The notes: a model not told the origin generated them from the letters alone. A DNA stretch of 64,000 nucleotides from Prostheceraeus crozeri (GCA_907163375.1 CAJQUW010012497.1:372001-436000); one strand, 5' to 3'; shown: positions 34,248 to 47,039, counted from the first letter of the stretch. Numbers and translations are program-made.

Positions 34248-35539
34248 TCAGACTCTATACATTTTAAAGTCTTTCACTCGAGAAGCCCTTGCTAAGCGGC
34301 GACTCGAGGTGGCCTCAGAGGGCTCTTCATACCAGACCCTCTTCCTAAGAGGTAAATTCATTCGATCGTCATCGTCACACTCATCGCCCTCCTGCTCATC
34401 GCCCTCCTGATCATCGCCCTCCTGATCATCGCCCTCTTTGTCATCGCCCTCAGGCGGTCCGTTAACGATCAAATCGTGCGTTCGAGATTGTTGGCTCATT
34501 ATGATATTGAAATATTCTGAAAAGAATATTGAGTAATATTGGCCATCTTTATACTTTCAAATTCTCAGTTAGTCATCTGGCAAAATAAATCAAGTTATTT
34601 AAATATTATATAATTAAGTATTAAAATGAGACTGAATATAATCATAAAAGCATTTTTTCAACTATCGTAACCCTCGCCTTGCGATATTTTGCTTTAGTTT
34701 TTTACACCACAATACGAATTTTGAGCTAAAATTTTCAATAGATTATTTTCTACGTATCTTCTAGTGATATGTGAAGGCTATTGACAAGGCCTTTAAGTGT
34801 AATTGTTTTTGCTTTGCGATTCTCAAGGGTTTTATGGCCACCATGATTAACGACGACATGTAACATTCTGCTTGTTGATCTCAATCCGATTGTAATGAAA
34901 CAACATAAACATGAGTAATATATGAGTATACATGACTTACGTATGCACTACTTGTTCGACGTAGGATCGACATCGTAATACGCATCCGCTACTTTCTCGG
35001 AATGGAGCATGGCGCGTGATAATTGTTTTGGGTCGATGTTGTTCTTACGGCCTATAATCGTTTTGGCCCGCCGGAAATCTGTAGCCGACATGTGTCGTTT
35101 ACAAATCTGAAATCGTAGAATAGCAAGATAACTTCCAATTTGAATACGATCAGTAAAGCGGTATACAGCTTCATAGACAAGCAAGAATACAAGCAATTTA
35201 ATTGTTCATTCTGATCTAGAAATAATATAATGAACTTTTAAGTTGTCTGTATTCGGATTTTGTCGGACTTAATTGTGGAACTTACAACAATACAGGAAAT
35301 TATGATTTTATCAAGACATCAATACCAAACTTAACTTACCTCTTCGCTCACTTTAGTGATAATATTTCCGACACCAGAAAGTCGGGAACCATCCACCTGG
35401 CAAAAGACTGGCTGGTCTGGACCGACTTTGATCCCGAAGTGATTTTTCATCTTTTCTATCAATTCTTTTATCAATTCGTACAATTGCACTGCCAGGTGGA
35501 TCATCACACTGCCATATGTTCGGTACATCTTGTGTTTTC
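34248..35539 (-). pseudogene. Three-exon tyrosine-recombinase-like gene (Crypton-type C-terminus)
   Basis: Exons 35340-35539, 34941-35106 and 34248-34516, each with good acceptor and donor (donors GAG|GTAAGT and TAC|GTAAGT) and matching phases 0 and 1. The first carries LAVQLYELIKELIEKMKNHF and VFCQVDGSRLSGVGNIITKV. The second carries HMSATDFRRAKTIIGRKNNI and MLHSEKVADAYYDVD, resembling the R...H-x...Y end of eukaryotic tyrosine recombinases. The third is acidic with EGDDQ repeats. An in-frame TAG (34948-34950) lies 2 codons before the second donor. The catalytic N-terminal part was not found. The family call is tentative; the gene structure is better supported. Confidence 0.5.
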
Positions 35540-35699
35540 CTATAATGAATTTAAAGGAAACTGAAAATGCGGTGAGTACAACGGAGATTATTATGATAAT
35601 ATAACCAACTTTAAACTCTTCAATAATCTGGTTCTCTTGTGTTAAGGAGATTTTGCAATAATAATTTGTAATACAATAAGAGAGTTGTACAATCTTCAA

Positions 35700-38234
35700 A
35701 AGATAATTTTAACAATTAATGTATTTGATAAACATGAAGTTAGTAAGCAAGCAAAACTATAGCAATGATATCGAGAGAATAGTAGAAACAGTATTAAACA
35801 GTCGAGAAACTGTCAAAATTGATATCCGGAATTTATTAAACAGTAAAGAATTCAGGACTGGTAGAACTCGTCTTCAATATAAGAAACTGCGCGAGACTCA
35901 TTCTGCGCAGAGGTCGTAATGGTTATGCAACGAAATCGTGTACATACAAGTTAGGAAATAGTGGCTAAAAATCAAAAGTAAGAAGATTAAGTCATTTGAC
36001 CGAATAAAGAAGATATGCATGTCATTATAGAATTCGACCAATAAGGGTTTGAAAACTTCAGAATTTGGTTACTAAATTTGAATAAACAACTCCGAACGAC
36101 GGATCGAATTTTGATGCGAAGGTTAATTCCCGAGCCCAAGAGACCGACTTCGATTCGAACCGGACTGACTTTAACGAACATACGTTTTTCTGTTTGATCG
36201 CCGCTCGCGGCTAAAGTTAGACGGTCTTACCTCATCGGACTCGCGGGAAGATGACAAGAAGGACGCGTCGTGTTTGAAAGACAAGAGTGGTAACGTATAC
36301 CCCTTTCTCTAACTATTTAAAAAGGGTCCGATTATTTTTCTGAGTAATGGTAATTCACCTTTCGGGGCGCATCGACATTATCTTTAGCATCTTTGGTATC
36401 TGTCTTTGTGTAATTCAGTAAAGTACTTAGTGTAACCATTTGTTAATTGATTCTATATACTCTTTCGTATTCTTGTCGTCTCCATTGCAATTCTTGTTAG
36501 TGCTTGCTATTCTATTTGAATAACGGATATTGCTTTTGTGTAATTGATATTGTTTTGACTTTAGCGGATAGCGCCCGCCAGCAGGTGCAGGGAGTGAACT
36601 GGGTCTTGGGTTCGAGTCTGAGTTGCTTAAACCGTTACGAAAAAAAGGACCTCAGTTACCAACGATTATAACTAACGAAGGTTGTTGCCATCGCAAGTTC
36701 AATTTAAATTTTATATCTTTGTTCCAGCTGATTACTATCTTCATGTAAGACTAAATAACTTAGTTTATCCTTTTCTCCTAGCGCGCAACTAGTGATTAAA
36801 TAAAATTCGTGTTCAGCTGAACTCTCACATTATAAGTCATCCAGCATTTGTCCTTCTCTCTCCTCATCTTCTTCTACCTTTACTGCTTCTTTCTGTTGAG
36901 AGATAAAACTTCACTCTGTACAAGGTTTAAACCGGCGAACTTGCATCAACCAAATAAATAAACTCAAACACAAATAATCAATATTCACAATAAGAACCGC
37001 CTACTTTCGGAGTCCACATTTAACGAACCTCACAATTCGATAAGGCCTTATCAGCAATTTCTCAAATACATACCAGTTCATATTACTGTTATACTTACAA
37101 CAAAAAATCACATTGCACTTACATCCCAGCATACATTATAACTAACATTACAATACACAACACACAATTAAATAACATCACAAACACTACAAACAAACAA
37201 ACAACAAACAAGACAATAACACCAAAAATATAACCTTTAAAATATTACATACGGATCTCCCTTGCCATGGCTATGAAGCGAAAGTGAAGAGAGATGCATG
37301 AATCCTTTACAATTCGAAACGTAAATTAGATTACCGTATGCCATTTTGATATTTCATGTACGGGTCGCGTCCTCTCAAATATACATGTATAATTGTATAT
37401 AATATACATATTCTAATTTTTTGAAAAACACATCTAAAGGTGGGGTATCATCACTATCAGACTGCAATTGTCGTGTATCCGCTTTCGATATGACGCTAAA
37501 GCTTTTGCGCCGTATTGCTGTTAGCCGCTACGAAAATTACCGTCATCGAATGGTCACCATCCCAGATGAAAAAAAAAACAATTCGCATTTGGGTCTCGAT
37601 TTCATGTCAGCAGATTCCATGGAAGTCCCGGCCGACCGACAAGATTGGAGATTGAATTTATCATAGATTCGCCAGACTTCTCTCCGGAATATACACGGAA
37701 CCACGCTGCTAATGTAGAAGTCATGAAACACTTCATCAAACAAAATGATGCAACATTCTTGATCACTTATAATATGTCGCTTCTGTAAAACTTAAGATGC
37801 TGTCATAATATCAAACAGCATTGTATGTCAATTTTCTTTAAAAATATGATACTGTTTCAGAGCAATTGAAGAATTAATATACATGACACACCCGTAGTAG
37901 TAGCCAGGGAGACCAATTCCCTGGCGTTCATCTCATTAGAAATGAGAGCGGTCAATCAGAATTGCTAAAATAAAACAATGATTTATCAGGAAATTTCATA
38001 AAAGATCCCTCAACTAGCCTATATACTTGGAATAGCAAGTAAGTTTTATAAATGCTTCCGCGAAGTTGTGACCACTTTGCTGATAGATGCAACATTGTGC
38101 AGTTCCTAGAAATATTTAATTTTTTCAAATTTAAGATATATATTTTAGACAATGTCTGTATGACAAAGAAATTAATATTTTGGTTGTTCTATATAGGTTG
38201 CAACATAGGAGATCATGCTAGAATAAAGGACTGA
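35700..38234. other. Non-coding stretch with one tRNA-like unit
   Basis: No recognised protein gene. Between 36905 and 37240 the plus strand is strongly A/C-rich. Open frames (for example 37421-37666) carry no motif. A tRNA-like A/B-box pair lies at 36562-36630. Confidence 0.5.
36562..36630 (+). repeat. tRNA-like A/B boxes, possible SINE relic
   Basis: TAGCGGATAGC (A-box-like) at 36562 and GGGTTCGAGTCT (B box) at 36608, spaced about 46 bp, as in tRNA-derived SINEs. No tRNA fold was established. Confidence 0.4.
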
Positions 38235-39112
38235 TCAGATAACCTTCCTGGTACAACTTAGAAAATGACTTATTAGGTATCGATTTTCCTGGACATGCCC
38301 ATATTCTGAACAATCAAAAGGAGCGCAAAAAGTTAAGTGTGGTGGAACAAGTAGGCCCACCGAGCGTTCATTGAAAACCAGAAATGAATAATTTCGACAA
38401 AGAAATGATAAAGCTCCTAGATCCCAAAGAAGACCCGCGGAAGAAGTTGATATTTCCACGAATGTCTCAAAATAGGTAGCTCAAGATGGTGTAGTGAGAG
38501 AGTGGTGTCGTGAATTAACGTCTGAAAAAGGCGATAGCCGATTATTTCTCTGTGGTATGAGAGAGGCACAAATTTAACGCAATCATAATGCAATTTTCTG
38601 CAGATAATTGAATGAGCACGCCGGCGTTGAATCTTGTGGATTTTTTCTGATAAGCCAGCGTTCAATTCAACAAACAATGGAGCCGCATGTTCCATCGTAC
38701 TCTTCATGCAGCTTTCATATATCAAAACCATTTTTTCTTTTTCAAGAAAATCGCGGAGCTGTCGCAAGACGAACATTTTGGAAGATGCCCTCTTACGCAC
38801 GGTGTTTACATGAGTATTCCAAGTAAGCCTTTCATCAAAGACTATACCAAATACAGTCATACAAGTCACTACAGGAACGTTAGGAATCTGAAGTGAAGTC
38901 CCGTCGAATGATTATGCAAATCAAGGAAGAAAAGAGGAAACAACTATTTGTAACGCATTCCAAATCATTGAAGGAGCTCAATTTTCAATCTTACCGCAGA
39001 TTTCATATGTAGGTGAAAGCGATGAAGATTTGCCAATTTTGCTTGTGATAATGAAATCATCAGCATACTGCAAAATGTCGATGTCCACATGCTGAATCTG
39101 GGATCATGTATG
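38235..39112 (-). mobile_element. LINE reverse transcriptase fragment, CR1-like
   Basis: On the minus strand a frame near 39096-39010 reads HVDIDILQYADDFIITSKIG, with the YADD catalytic motif. After a gap in similarity, 38869-38417 reads VFGIVFDERLTWNTHVNTV, then MEHAAPLFVELNAG and IHKIQRRRAHSI, the usual thumb-region blocks of CR1-type LINEs. Several frame changes separate the pieces. No 5' part or ORF1 is seen. It differs from the LINE at 32.3 kb. Confidence 0.75.
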
Positions 39113-39851
39113 TGATTGCTATCGAATCTAATGTAACTACCCGGGTTGAAAAAAACCGAGATAATTTGTCTAACATATGATTGATGGTGTTAGATTTTAC
39201 AAATATTAGATAGTTGATTTATAAAACGATCAAATGCTACATATTTGATATTTTTTATAATTTCTAATAAATATTTGATTATTATTTGACAAATGTTATC
39301 ATAATCACTTAAATGTTGAAATCTCAAACATTCTACAAATATTTATATATTGTCTAAATAACAAAAATATTTCTGCATACTTACGTGCTTATCTTAACAG
39401 TGCAGTGAGTTCTGAACTCATCTGTTGGGCTACCTGATGACAATGTTTACGTCAAATGATAGAAAAATCACAACTTTTCATCACTGGCCAACAGCTGGTG
39501 TCAAAACGGAACCAAATCTCCAAGACAAATACGTGGTCAATTGAATTTCCATTAATTAATTGGTGCCATAAAGAATCGCAATTACAATTGATGGCTATCA
39601 TCAAAATAATGGCAACTAATTAATTGCTTCGATGCATTTAAATTTGATAGATTCCGACAAACCCAATTTATTCAGTATGCAATCATTTTTTTACAATTCT
39701 GAGGTTAAAGTGACTGACTTATCGGTTAGCAAATCAAAAGGGGTATCATTGTACAGAACCACATCAGCTGGAAAGCTGTTTTGTCTCCTGTTACCTTCGA
39801 ACCATCCATTATATATTTGATAACTCGTCAATTCGATAAATGATAATAACA
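39113..39851. other. AT-rich non-coding spacer
   Basis: AAATATTTGA-type words recur between 39190 and 39370. No gene is recognised. Confidence 0.5.
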
Positions 39852-40629
39852 CCAATGTATTCATCATACTTATTTCTCCTGAGCGCTTTCGCGGTCTCTC
39901 ATCACGAGGAGTACGACCGTTGTGACATAAACACAGACATGTAAGTTACAGAAAATCAGTTCACGTAATGTCAATTCACCTCGTACACAATCACTGTCAT
40001 AGCATCATCGACAAGAACACATGAAAATAATGACAAGCAATGTTAACTATAAACAGACAATACAATAAAAGTCATAAAATAAATAAATAAAAAAAATTGA
40101 ACAATTACTGAATTAATAATAATAATTAATACCAAGAAAAAAATGGGAAAAAAGGGTAAAAGGTGAAGTAAATAACAAACTAGTCAGCACCATGGTAAAG
40201 AAAGGGAATGTTTCAGTTCCTTTTGCACAAAGAGGGCTGGACGCATGTATGACATGTAAAGAGACTCTAAAATAGGTAAAAGAAAAGAATACTTTGAGAA
40301 ACTCAAAACACAAAAGTAAGAAGAAAAAACGTTGCCAATAAAACGATTACAAGAAATGATATGTCTACATATAGCACTGGACTGAGCAACAGAAGAACGA
40401 GGTCGGCTTCATCCAATCTCCAGCCATTTGGGAAAGTGTTCACGCATACGAATCCCGAGACACCTCTCAGTGCGCCCTATGTAACTGTGTCCGCAGTCAC
40501 ATGTGAACTTGTATATGAGGCAGGCGCGACTAAGAGGTGGTACGAGATAGTTCAGACGTGGTACAGGAATACGTCTAGTGTGGCACACAAGCACAGGCTC
40601 TGCAGCTGGATACACTGTTTGAGTCAATG

Positions 40630-41098
40630 ACACGACACGTCGCCAAACTCGCCATCCGCTTGGCGGTAGAAGCATCCATCGAAACTGAATTGCACATTCT
40701 GAGTACATAGAAGTAATAGATCACACAACCTACCGACGGGGATCGGCAAGGATAAATCATTGTCTTCAACGATACGACGTACCATATCCATAGTATGAAG
40801 TAAAGGAATATTCGTAAATAATGAAGTTGCATCAAACGATGCAAACACACAGTTATCAGGAAGACGTTGATTCTTCATCTTTGTCACAAATTCAAAAGAA
40901 TCTTTGATACACGAGACAGACACACACTCTGCAATTGGTTTCAGAACATGACACAACCATCTGGCGAGATCCACCGTGGCAGTATTGATCATGGATAACA
41001 CATGGTCTCAAGGGAATACTCTCCTTGTGGGTCTTGGGCAATCCATACAGTCTCGGAGCATGAGTACCAATTGGCTTGAGCCCTGTACTCAGCAACAT
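40630..41098 (-). mobile_element. Penelope-like reverse transcriptase, N-terminal half
   Basis: Motifs GLKPIGTHAPRLYGLPKTHK, then FASFDATSLFTNIPLLHTMD and a region ending in FSFDGCFYRQADG, typical of the fingers and palm of Penelope-type RT. It is followed on the same strand by the GIY-YIG region (40361-40630) with the intervening palm missing. Confidence 0.8.
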
Positions 41099-41543
41099 AT
41101 TTCTCGGCTTCTTCGAGACCTATGAGTTGTCTTCAGCGATTCGCACGAGTGCCATTTCTTACGTGAGATACGTCGACGACACTTCTGTTGTTCTTCGCAG
41201 CAGAGAAGTCGCTTTGTCACTTCTTCGTGCTTTTAACACGACTCACCCAAACTTACATTTCACATGTGAGTTTGAAAGTGATCAGCAGCTTCCATTTCTT
41301 GACGTGTGTGTCAAGCGATGCGCTAACAATAGTGTTTTGTTCACTGTTTTTCGGAAGCGATCATGGACTGGATTGTATATCCACTACCACAGTTTTGTTC
41401 CTCGAATCTACAAAACAAATTTAGTCAAGTGTCTTTTTGATCGGGCGCGCCGTTTATGTTCGCCTTCGGCTCTTGATGCTGAATTTGATTTTTTACGAGT
41501 CACTCTTCAGAGCAACGGGTACCCCGGCCCAGTACGTTTATAG
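41076..41543 (+). mobile_element. Penelope-like reverse transcriptase, C-terminal half
   Basis: SPVLSNIFLGFFE and YVRYVDDTSVVL are the palm and catalytic blocks, then QQLPFLDVCVKR and the thumb region WTGLYIHYHSFVPR. The GIY-YIG domain follows at about 41640-41935. The frame ends at 41541-41543. Confidence 0.85.
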
Positions 41544-42383
41544 ATAAGTACAGTGTCCCACGATGTGTTGAGCCTGTGGTTTTTGGCCCTGCCCGCAAAC
41601 AGGTGTTTTTGTGTCTTCCTTTTCGATGTGACCATGCTCTGAATGTTATACGTCGACGTGTTGTGTCATTGACTCAAACAGTGTATCCAGCTGCAGAGCC
41701 TGTGCTTGTGTGCCACACTAGATGTATTCCTGTGCCACGTCTGAACTATCTCGTACCACCTCTTAGTCGCGCCTGCCTCATATACAAGTTCACGTGTGAT
41801 TGAGGACACAGTTACATAGGGCGCACTGAGAGGTGTCTCGGGATTCGTATGCGTGAACACTTTCCCAAATGGCTGGAGGTTGGACGAAGCCGACCTCGTT
41901 CTTCTGTTGCTCAGTCCAGTGCTATATGTAGACATATCATTTCTTGTAATCGTTTTATTGGCAACGTTTTTTCTTCTTACTTTTGTGTTTTGAGTTTCTC
42001 AAAGTATTCTTTTCTTTTACCTATTTTAGAGTCTCTTTACATGTCATACATGCGTCCAGCCCTCTTTGTGCAAAAGGAACTGAAACATTCCCTTTCTTTA
42101 CCATGGTGCTAACTAGTTTGTTATTTACTTCACCTTTTACCCTTTTTTCCCATTTTTTTCTTGGTATTAATTATTATTATTAATTCAGTAATTGTTCAAT
42201 TTTTTTTATTTATTTATTTTATGACTTTTATTGTATTGTCTGTTTATAGTTAACATTGCTTGTCATTATTTTCATGTGTTCTTGTCGATGATGCTATGAC
42301 AGTGATTGTGTACGAGGTGAATTGACATTACGTGAACTGATTTTCTGTAACTTACATGTCTGTGTTTATGTCACAACGGTCGT

Positions 42384-42420
42384 ACTCCTCGTGATGAGAG
42401 ACCGCGAAAGCGCTCAGGAG
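42384..42420 (+). ncRNA. Hammerhead-like motif in the Penelope-like arm (weak)
   Basis: ACTCCT, then CGTGATGA, GAGACCGC, GAAA, a GCGC palindrome, TC and AGGAG. CTCCT can pair with AGGAG as stem I. GAAA followed by a 4-base palindrome then UC matches minimal type I hammerheads of Penelope-like elements. One extra base in the core and a poor stem II argue against activity. The inverted copy is at about 39876-39912. Confidence 0.25.
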
Positions 42421-42444
42421 AAATAAGTATGATGAATACATTGG

Positions 42445-43365
42445 CGTTGCTTTGTCTGCCGAAGTTGATCGGGCATAGATATTGCTTCAAAATGATAATA
42501 ATTCGTAAATAATTCGATGCTATCGTTCGAACATCCTTTATATAGTGAATGTTTCACAGTAACTTGTACTAGCGACGTGGCAGAAGCGTCGGTCTAATGG
42601 TAATATCTTCACATCACATTGAAGTCGATGTAGTTTGATTTCACAGACAAGCACAAACAGCACCCCATACTTTGTTAATGATTGCAGTTCTACAATAACA
42701 TGAGCGTTTGCTTCTCCATTGCATACATTTCGAGGACTACTTCTGTTAATGCGATCGTGTGACGAGATAAAAACATCAAGCTTGCCTCACACTTTTTTGG
42801 ATCATTGCTTTAATAGAGTGACTCACGCATAGTGTGCGCGCGCCCCCGCCGTCTATGGCGCGCATTGACTTACTTTGCTGTCATATCTTTTAGCAATGCG
42901 TGACCTGTCGGTCTGGCCATACCAAAGATTATGGAAGGAAAGATCAGTCACTCTGTCACCCCAACTATTTACAATACAGAACACAGCATTTCCAATACTA
43001 CTTATCCTCGTATTAATTAGAGTACCATCATGTAAATGTCAAACATGATATTTATTCATTTTTAGATATAATGTGATTCCTTTCATTATAGCTACTGTTA
43101 TAAGACAAAATTACCAAGAGCTTCGATAAATTAAGCCTTACGATCGAGTTACATTCAGTTACATTGCAGTAGTTATCACTGAATGCAATTCTAAATTGAT
43201 ATAAGATACTTGATGACATAATTATGAAATCGATAATGACAAAAAACAATCAATGAAAAAATATAATTCTAACACCCTCACATTCTAACACAATCTAAAC
43301 ACATTACAAAACTGCAATTACAGATTATACGTGAATCATCTCAAAAAGCAACGCATGTCTATATA
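42445..43365. other. Non-coding spacer with a possible tRNA-like relic
   Basis: No protein gene is recognised. GGTCTAATGGTAATATC at 42591 with AGTTTGATTTCA at 42632 resembles the A and B boxes of a decayed tRNA-derived SINE. A GC-rich inverted GCGCGC...GCGCGC patch lies near 42836-42864. Confidence 0.4.
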
Positions 43366-43369
43366 GCTT

Positions 43370-43703
43370 CACGGTGCTTGGAAATTGACTTTAACCTTGA
43401 AAAAATTGTCCATAAAATCTGAAAATTGATTCTACTTCAAAATTTTGTGCTGAAAACGAATATGATTTCAAAAAAATCGTACAACGAGCTCTTCAAAAGA
43501 TAATTGACTTTTATTGATCAGTATTGATCTGATTAACTCGCAGTGATTGATTTAGTAGATTTGTACTTCTGTGATGTCATAATAGTGTAATATAATATGC
43601 AAATTAACCTGGCAGAAAACGAATATGATATCCAAAGTATCATAACTACAGCCGATTATACGTTTCGGATGAGCCATTGATCAATATCGATCTGATTGAT
43701 TGA
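43370..43703 (+). repeat. Left terminal inverted repeat, outer part
   Basis: Two of three monomers of about 160 bp. GAAAACGAATATGAT recurs at 43452 and 43615, and GATCARTATYGATCTGATT at about 43518 and 43680. The third monomer lies beyond the piggyBac. Confidence 0.9.
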
Positions 43704-43707
43704 TTAA

Positions 43708-46657
43708 CCCTCTAAAGACGGACAGGGCCTTTGAGGCCCTATTTTATTTTCAAACTTGGATATCTCAAAAACTATTTGAGATATATCGATGAAACTTCGT
43801 GACATCTTCAAGTTCTTTATTGGCTTCCATTGCATATCATTGTTTTGATATTTGCAATAATTTCATCGATGCTACTTTCGTTTTAAAAAAAGCTTGCGTT
43901 AAAGACGAACAGGGCCTCAGAGGCCCGCTCATTTTTCGCTAAAATTAATGCTATATTCTTATCAATTAATATACTTTGATGTAGCTGATATAATAGTGAG
44001 CATTTAGCGTTTAAATGCAATCCATTATTAGGCAAAGTATTTTATTTGAACTGCATGGGAGCAACTGTTTATTATCTCGAAAGTTAGGCCTATAGGCATA
44101 CGCTGGCTAGATTGATGTATTCACCTATTCCTTTTTCCATATCGATAACTTGATACACGAGACATGTCTACGAAAAGGCGGTGTGGAGGAAACAATAAGC
44201 AAGTTTCCGATTGGTTCCTGGTCATCACTCGCGTCACTATCATGTGACTGCTGCAAGTTCTCACGGACATGCGAGCATTTTCCTTGTCGAGTTTAGTTAG
44301 ACAATATGCATCGGAGTCAACGGCAAGCTGCGGCAACTGCTTACAGAGCAATTTGGAACATTTCGACTACTGGTTTGGATTCCGACGGAAATGTATCATC
44401 GAATGATGATTATGACGACGACGAAGACGATGCCGTTCTTTCTGACATCGATTCCAACAGCGATCCCCATGAGAATGGGCCTATATTCAATCAATTTTTA
44501 CGTCCCATGACACGTCAACTATGCCTTCAATCTCCAGTGTGCCCCCAACTGAATGTTTCTCGGAATGGTGAAAGATGGAATGCAGTTCCCGACATTCGAT
44601 TTAGAAATGCTCAAACACGTCAATGGAACATTCTTAGAGAGTCGCAAGGACCAACTCGTCAGGCTATTCAATCAGGTTGTGGTGAAAGTCCAGCAGATGC
44701 TTTTAAGATTTTTTTATCTACATCAGTTATCGACGAAATAGTTCTCCACACTAATTCTGAAGCTCGTCGACGATTGAGCGGTGCGGATTGGAATGAAACA
44801 AATCGAGGTGAGATGTATTGTTTCATAGGTTTACTACTGCTGTCCGGTGTGTACCAAGCAAAAAATGAGCCTATAGCCGAGTTATGGAGCAAAGATGATG
44901 GACGTGCTTTCTTTGCACAGAATATGTCCAGAGATCGTTTTAAAAGTATTCTAAGATTTATTAGATTCGACGATCGAAATACGAGAACTGAAGGGTCTAC
45001 AAATGACAAACTAGCTCCTCTGCGATCAGCACTGAATTCATTCATAATCAAATGTCGCAGCTCTTATAAAGCTGGGATTGATGTCACGATTGATGAGCAG
45101 TTGATGACGTTCCGCGGCCGATGCCCCTTCAAAATGTATCTACCGGATAAACCTGGTAGATACGGTGTTAAAATTTGGATTTTGGCGGACTCAAAAACAA
45201 ACTACTGTTGCAACTTGGAAGTCTATACTGGAAAACGAGGATCATCTCGTGAGGTTGGACAAAGCAGCAGAGTTGTACTTGAATTGACAGATTACATCTC
45301 CAATTCTGGCAGAAATGTGACCGGAGATAACTTTTTTACCACTCTGCCTTTAGTTAGGACATTACTGGGAAGAAATTGAACTTACAATGGTACAATCCGT
45401 AAGAATAAAGCTGACATACCTCCTGAGTTGCTACCCAATCCACAGAGACAGGTTGAGTCAAGTATTTTTGCATTTCAACGAAACTGTACGATGGTATCAT
45501 ATGTACCTAAAAGGAACAAAGCAGTCATTCTTCTTTCTAGTGGACATGATGATTCTTCTTGTGATTCGTCCTCTCCGTTCAAGCCCAATATGATTCTAGA
45601 CTACAATAGCACAAAAGGTGGGGTGGATACGCTTGACCAAATGCGTCAATATTCCTGCAAGCGCAAGACTCGACGTTGGCCCCTGGCCTTATTCATGAAC
45701 ATATTAGATATTGCATCATATAATGCATACGTACTTTTTCTGTCTATTCATCCTTCATACAAAAACAATGCTCCAAACCGACGCCGACAATTTATTATCG
45801 AAATGGGAGAACAATTGATTGCAGAATATACATGTAGGCTTCGGCCAACAAATGAACCAATGATGCATGAATCAACTCAACAACTGTTATCTCCTCGTCG
45901 CCGTCGCCGTTCGCAAGACACCGAAAATCAACAATGTCATGCAGTGTTTGCAGGAACCTGTAAGCTGCAATCTGTAAGGAACATGGCAATCTGATTTGCT
46001 TGCAGTGCATCGATGGCAGAAATAACTAACCGTTTTTCTTGCAAGACCTCCCACTCGTTTTGCGCTTTTATAGATACGCTTTCATAGAATGTTATCCACA
46101 ATAATATACCGGTATGAGTTCTAGTAAATGATGGTTTTGTATCATTGTTGAAATTGTCTACACTGGATCTAACTAGGGACCTGATGGGTACATGTACAAC
46201 AGACAAATAGTGTGAGAAAAAGGGATTATGAAGTTTAGCATGAGAAGTAGGCCTATCTAAAAACGGAGTAAAAAGATTGAACCCAAATATTATAAAAGAT
46301 GACTTGATAGAGCAAAGTTGTTGTGATTTTCGAACTTGATGGATGTAAATTGATCAGAAACAGAACAATGTCTGCATTGAAAGCGACGATAAACAGCTTT
46401 TTACAAATAGCCGATTTTACCATATTTCCCATTTTTTGGAGACAGTTCAAAAATTTATCTGACTCTAGCTCAAGAACTTCACTAGTTAGAGAAAAGGGAA
46501 CACTTCTACTGAAATTAGCAAACGCCAATTGACCAGAAACAGTTTAGAAATCACCGTCACCAAAAATAAGTATGCTTTTGTAGAACATTTTTTACCAATA
46601 GGGCCTCAGAGGCCCTGTCCGTCTTTAACGAAAGTTTTTTCTCCCGTCTTTAGAGGG
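43708..46657 (+). mobile_element. piggyBac element 2, 2950 bp, inserted in the left repeat
   Basis: Terminal CCCTCTAAAGACG at both ends, flanked by TTAA (43704-43707 and 46658-46661). Subterminal TTAAAGACGRACAGGGCCTC blocks lie at about 43898 and 46602-46630. The right inverted repeat of the host element still shows the uninterrupted site, GATTGATTAATGATCG in reverse complement near 49885-49905, which confirms a clean TTAA insertion. Confidence 0.95.
44306..45994 (+). pseudogene. piggyBac element 2 transposase (single internal stop, frayed tail)
   Basis: ATG at 44306, an acidic N-terminus (DDYDDDEDD), then IDVTIDEQLMTFRGRCPFKM, NVTGDNFFTTLPLVRTLLG, and GGVDTLDQMRQYSCKRKTRR followed by WPLALF, with the three catalytic Asp residues. 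A TGA at 45377-45379 follows LLGRN, where the family has 'LTYVGTIRKNK'. Reading resumes at once with TYNGTIRKNKADIP in the same frame. The rest is open to 45994. The C-terminal Cys-rich finger is partly out of frame (CKEHGNLICLQC near 45985-46000 in another frame), so a second break lies near 45950. It is young-looking otherwise. Confidence 0.92.
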
Positions 46658-46661
46658 TTAA

Positions 46662-46815
46662 TGATCGATTACACGATATGGAATATTGAAATGTTTAAAG
46701 TGTTGATTAGATGTAAGATTATGACGCAGAAAACGAATATGATATCCAAAATATCATCACTGCAGCAGACTACAAGTTACACATTAATTATTGATCAATG
46801 TCGATCTGATTGATT
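46662..46815 (+). repeat. Left terminal inverted repeat, inner part
   Basis: Third monomer, with GAAAACGAATATGATATCC at 46729 and GATCAATGTCGATCTGATTG at about 46795, matching 49740-49900 in reverse complement. Similarity fades after about 46815. Confidence 0.88.
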
Positions 46816-47039
46816 AAAAGTGATTTTTGCTATGCTATCATGGTATATTGGTATGTTTGTAATGTTCATTTCTATATGGAAAACTGCATGTATGTTATAC
46901 CGGTAGAAGACAAAAAATATTATGTCGGAATAATGACCATGAAAGAAAAAAATGACAACGTTAATTGAACTCATATAGTTAGAAGAAGTGAAGTCCTGGG
47001 TATGCTATATCAGCCAGACGAAGAAGATTTGATTTTAGT

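Larger units (their letters stand above)
39852..42444. mobile_element. Penelope-like element in head-to-head inverted arrangement
   Basis: Two partial copies of one family point away from each other from a junction near 41080. The arms 39852-40643 and 41651-42444 are inverted copies of about 790 bp that are nearly identical. The minus copy holds the start of the reverse transcriptase (RLYGLPKTHK, FASFDATSLFTNIPL). The plus copy holds its YVDD half. Both carry the GIY-YIG endonuclease (CGHSYIGRTERCLGIRMREH). Both copies are broken and incomplete, and their extreme similarity points to a recent event. Inverted and partial-tandem arrangements are known for Penelope-like elements. Confidence 0.85.

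Noticed and set aside
40113-42183. Identical 66-codon frames at 40113-40313 (-) and 41983-42183 (+)
   Set aside because: They lie in the non-coding tail of the two inverted Penelope-like copies; identity reflects the inverted repeat, not a gene.
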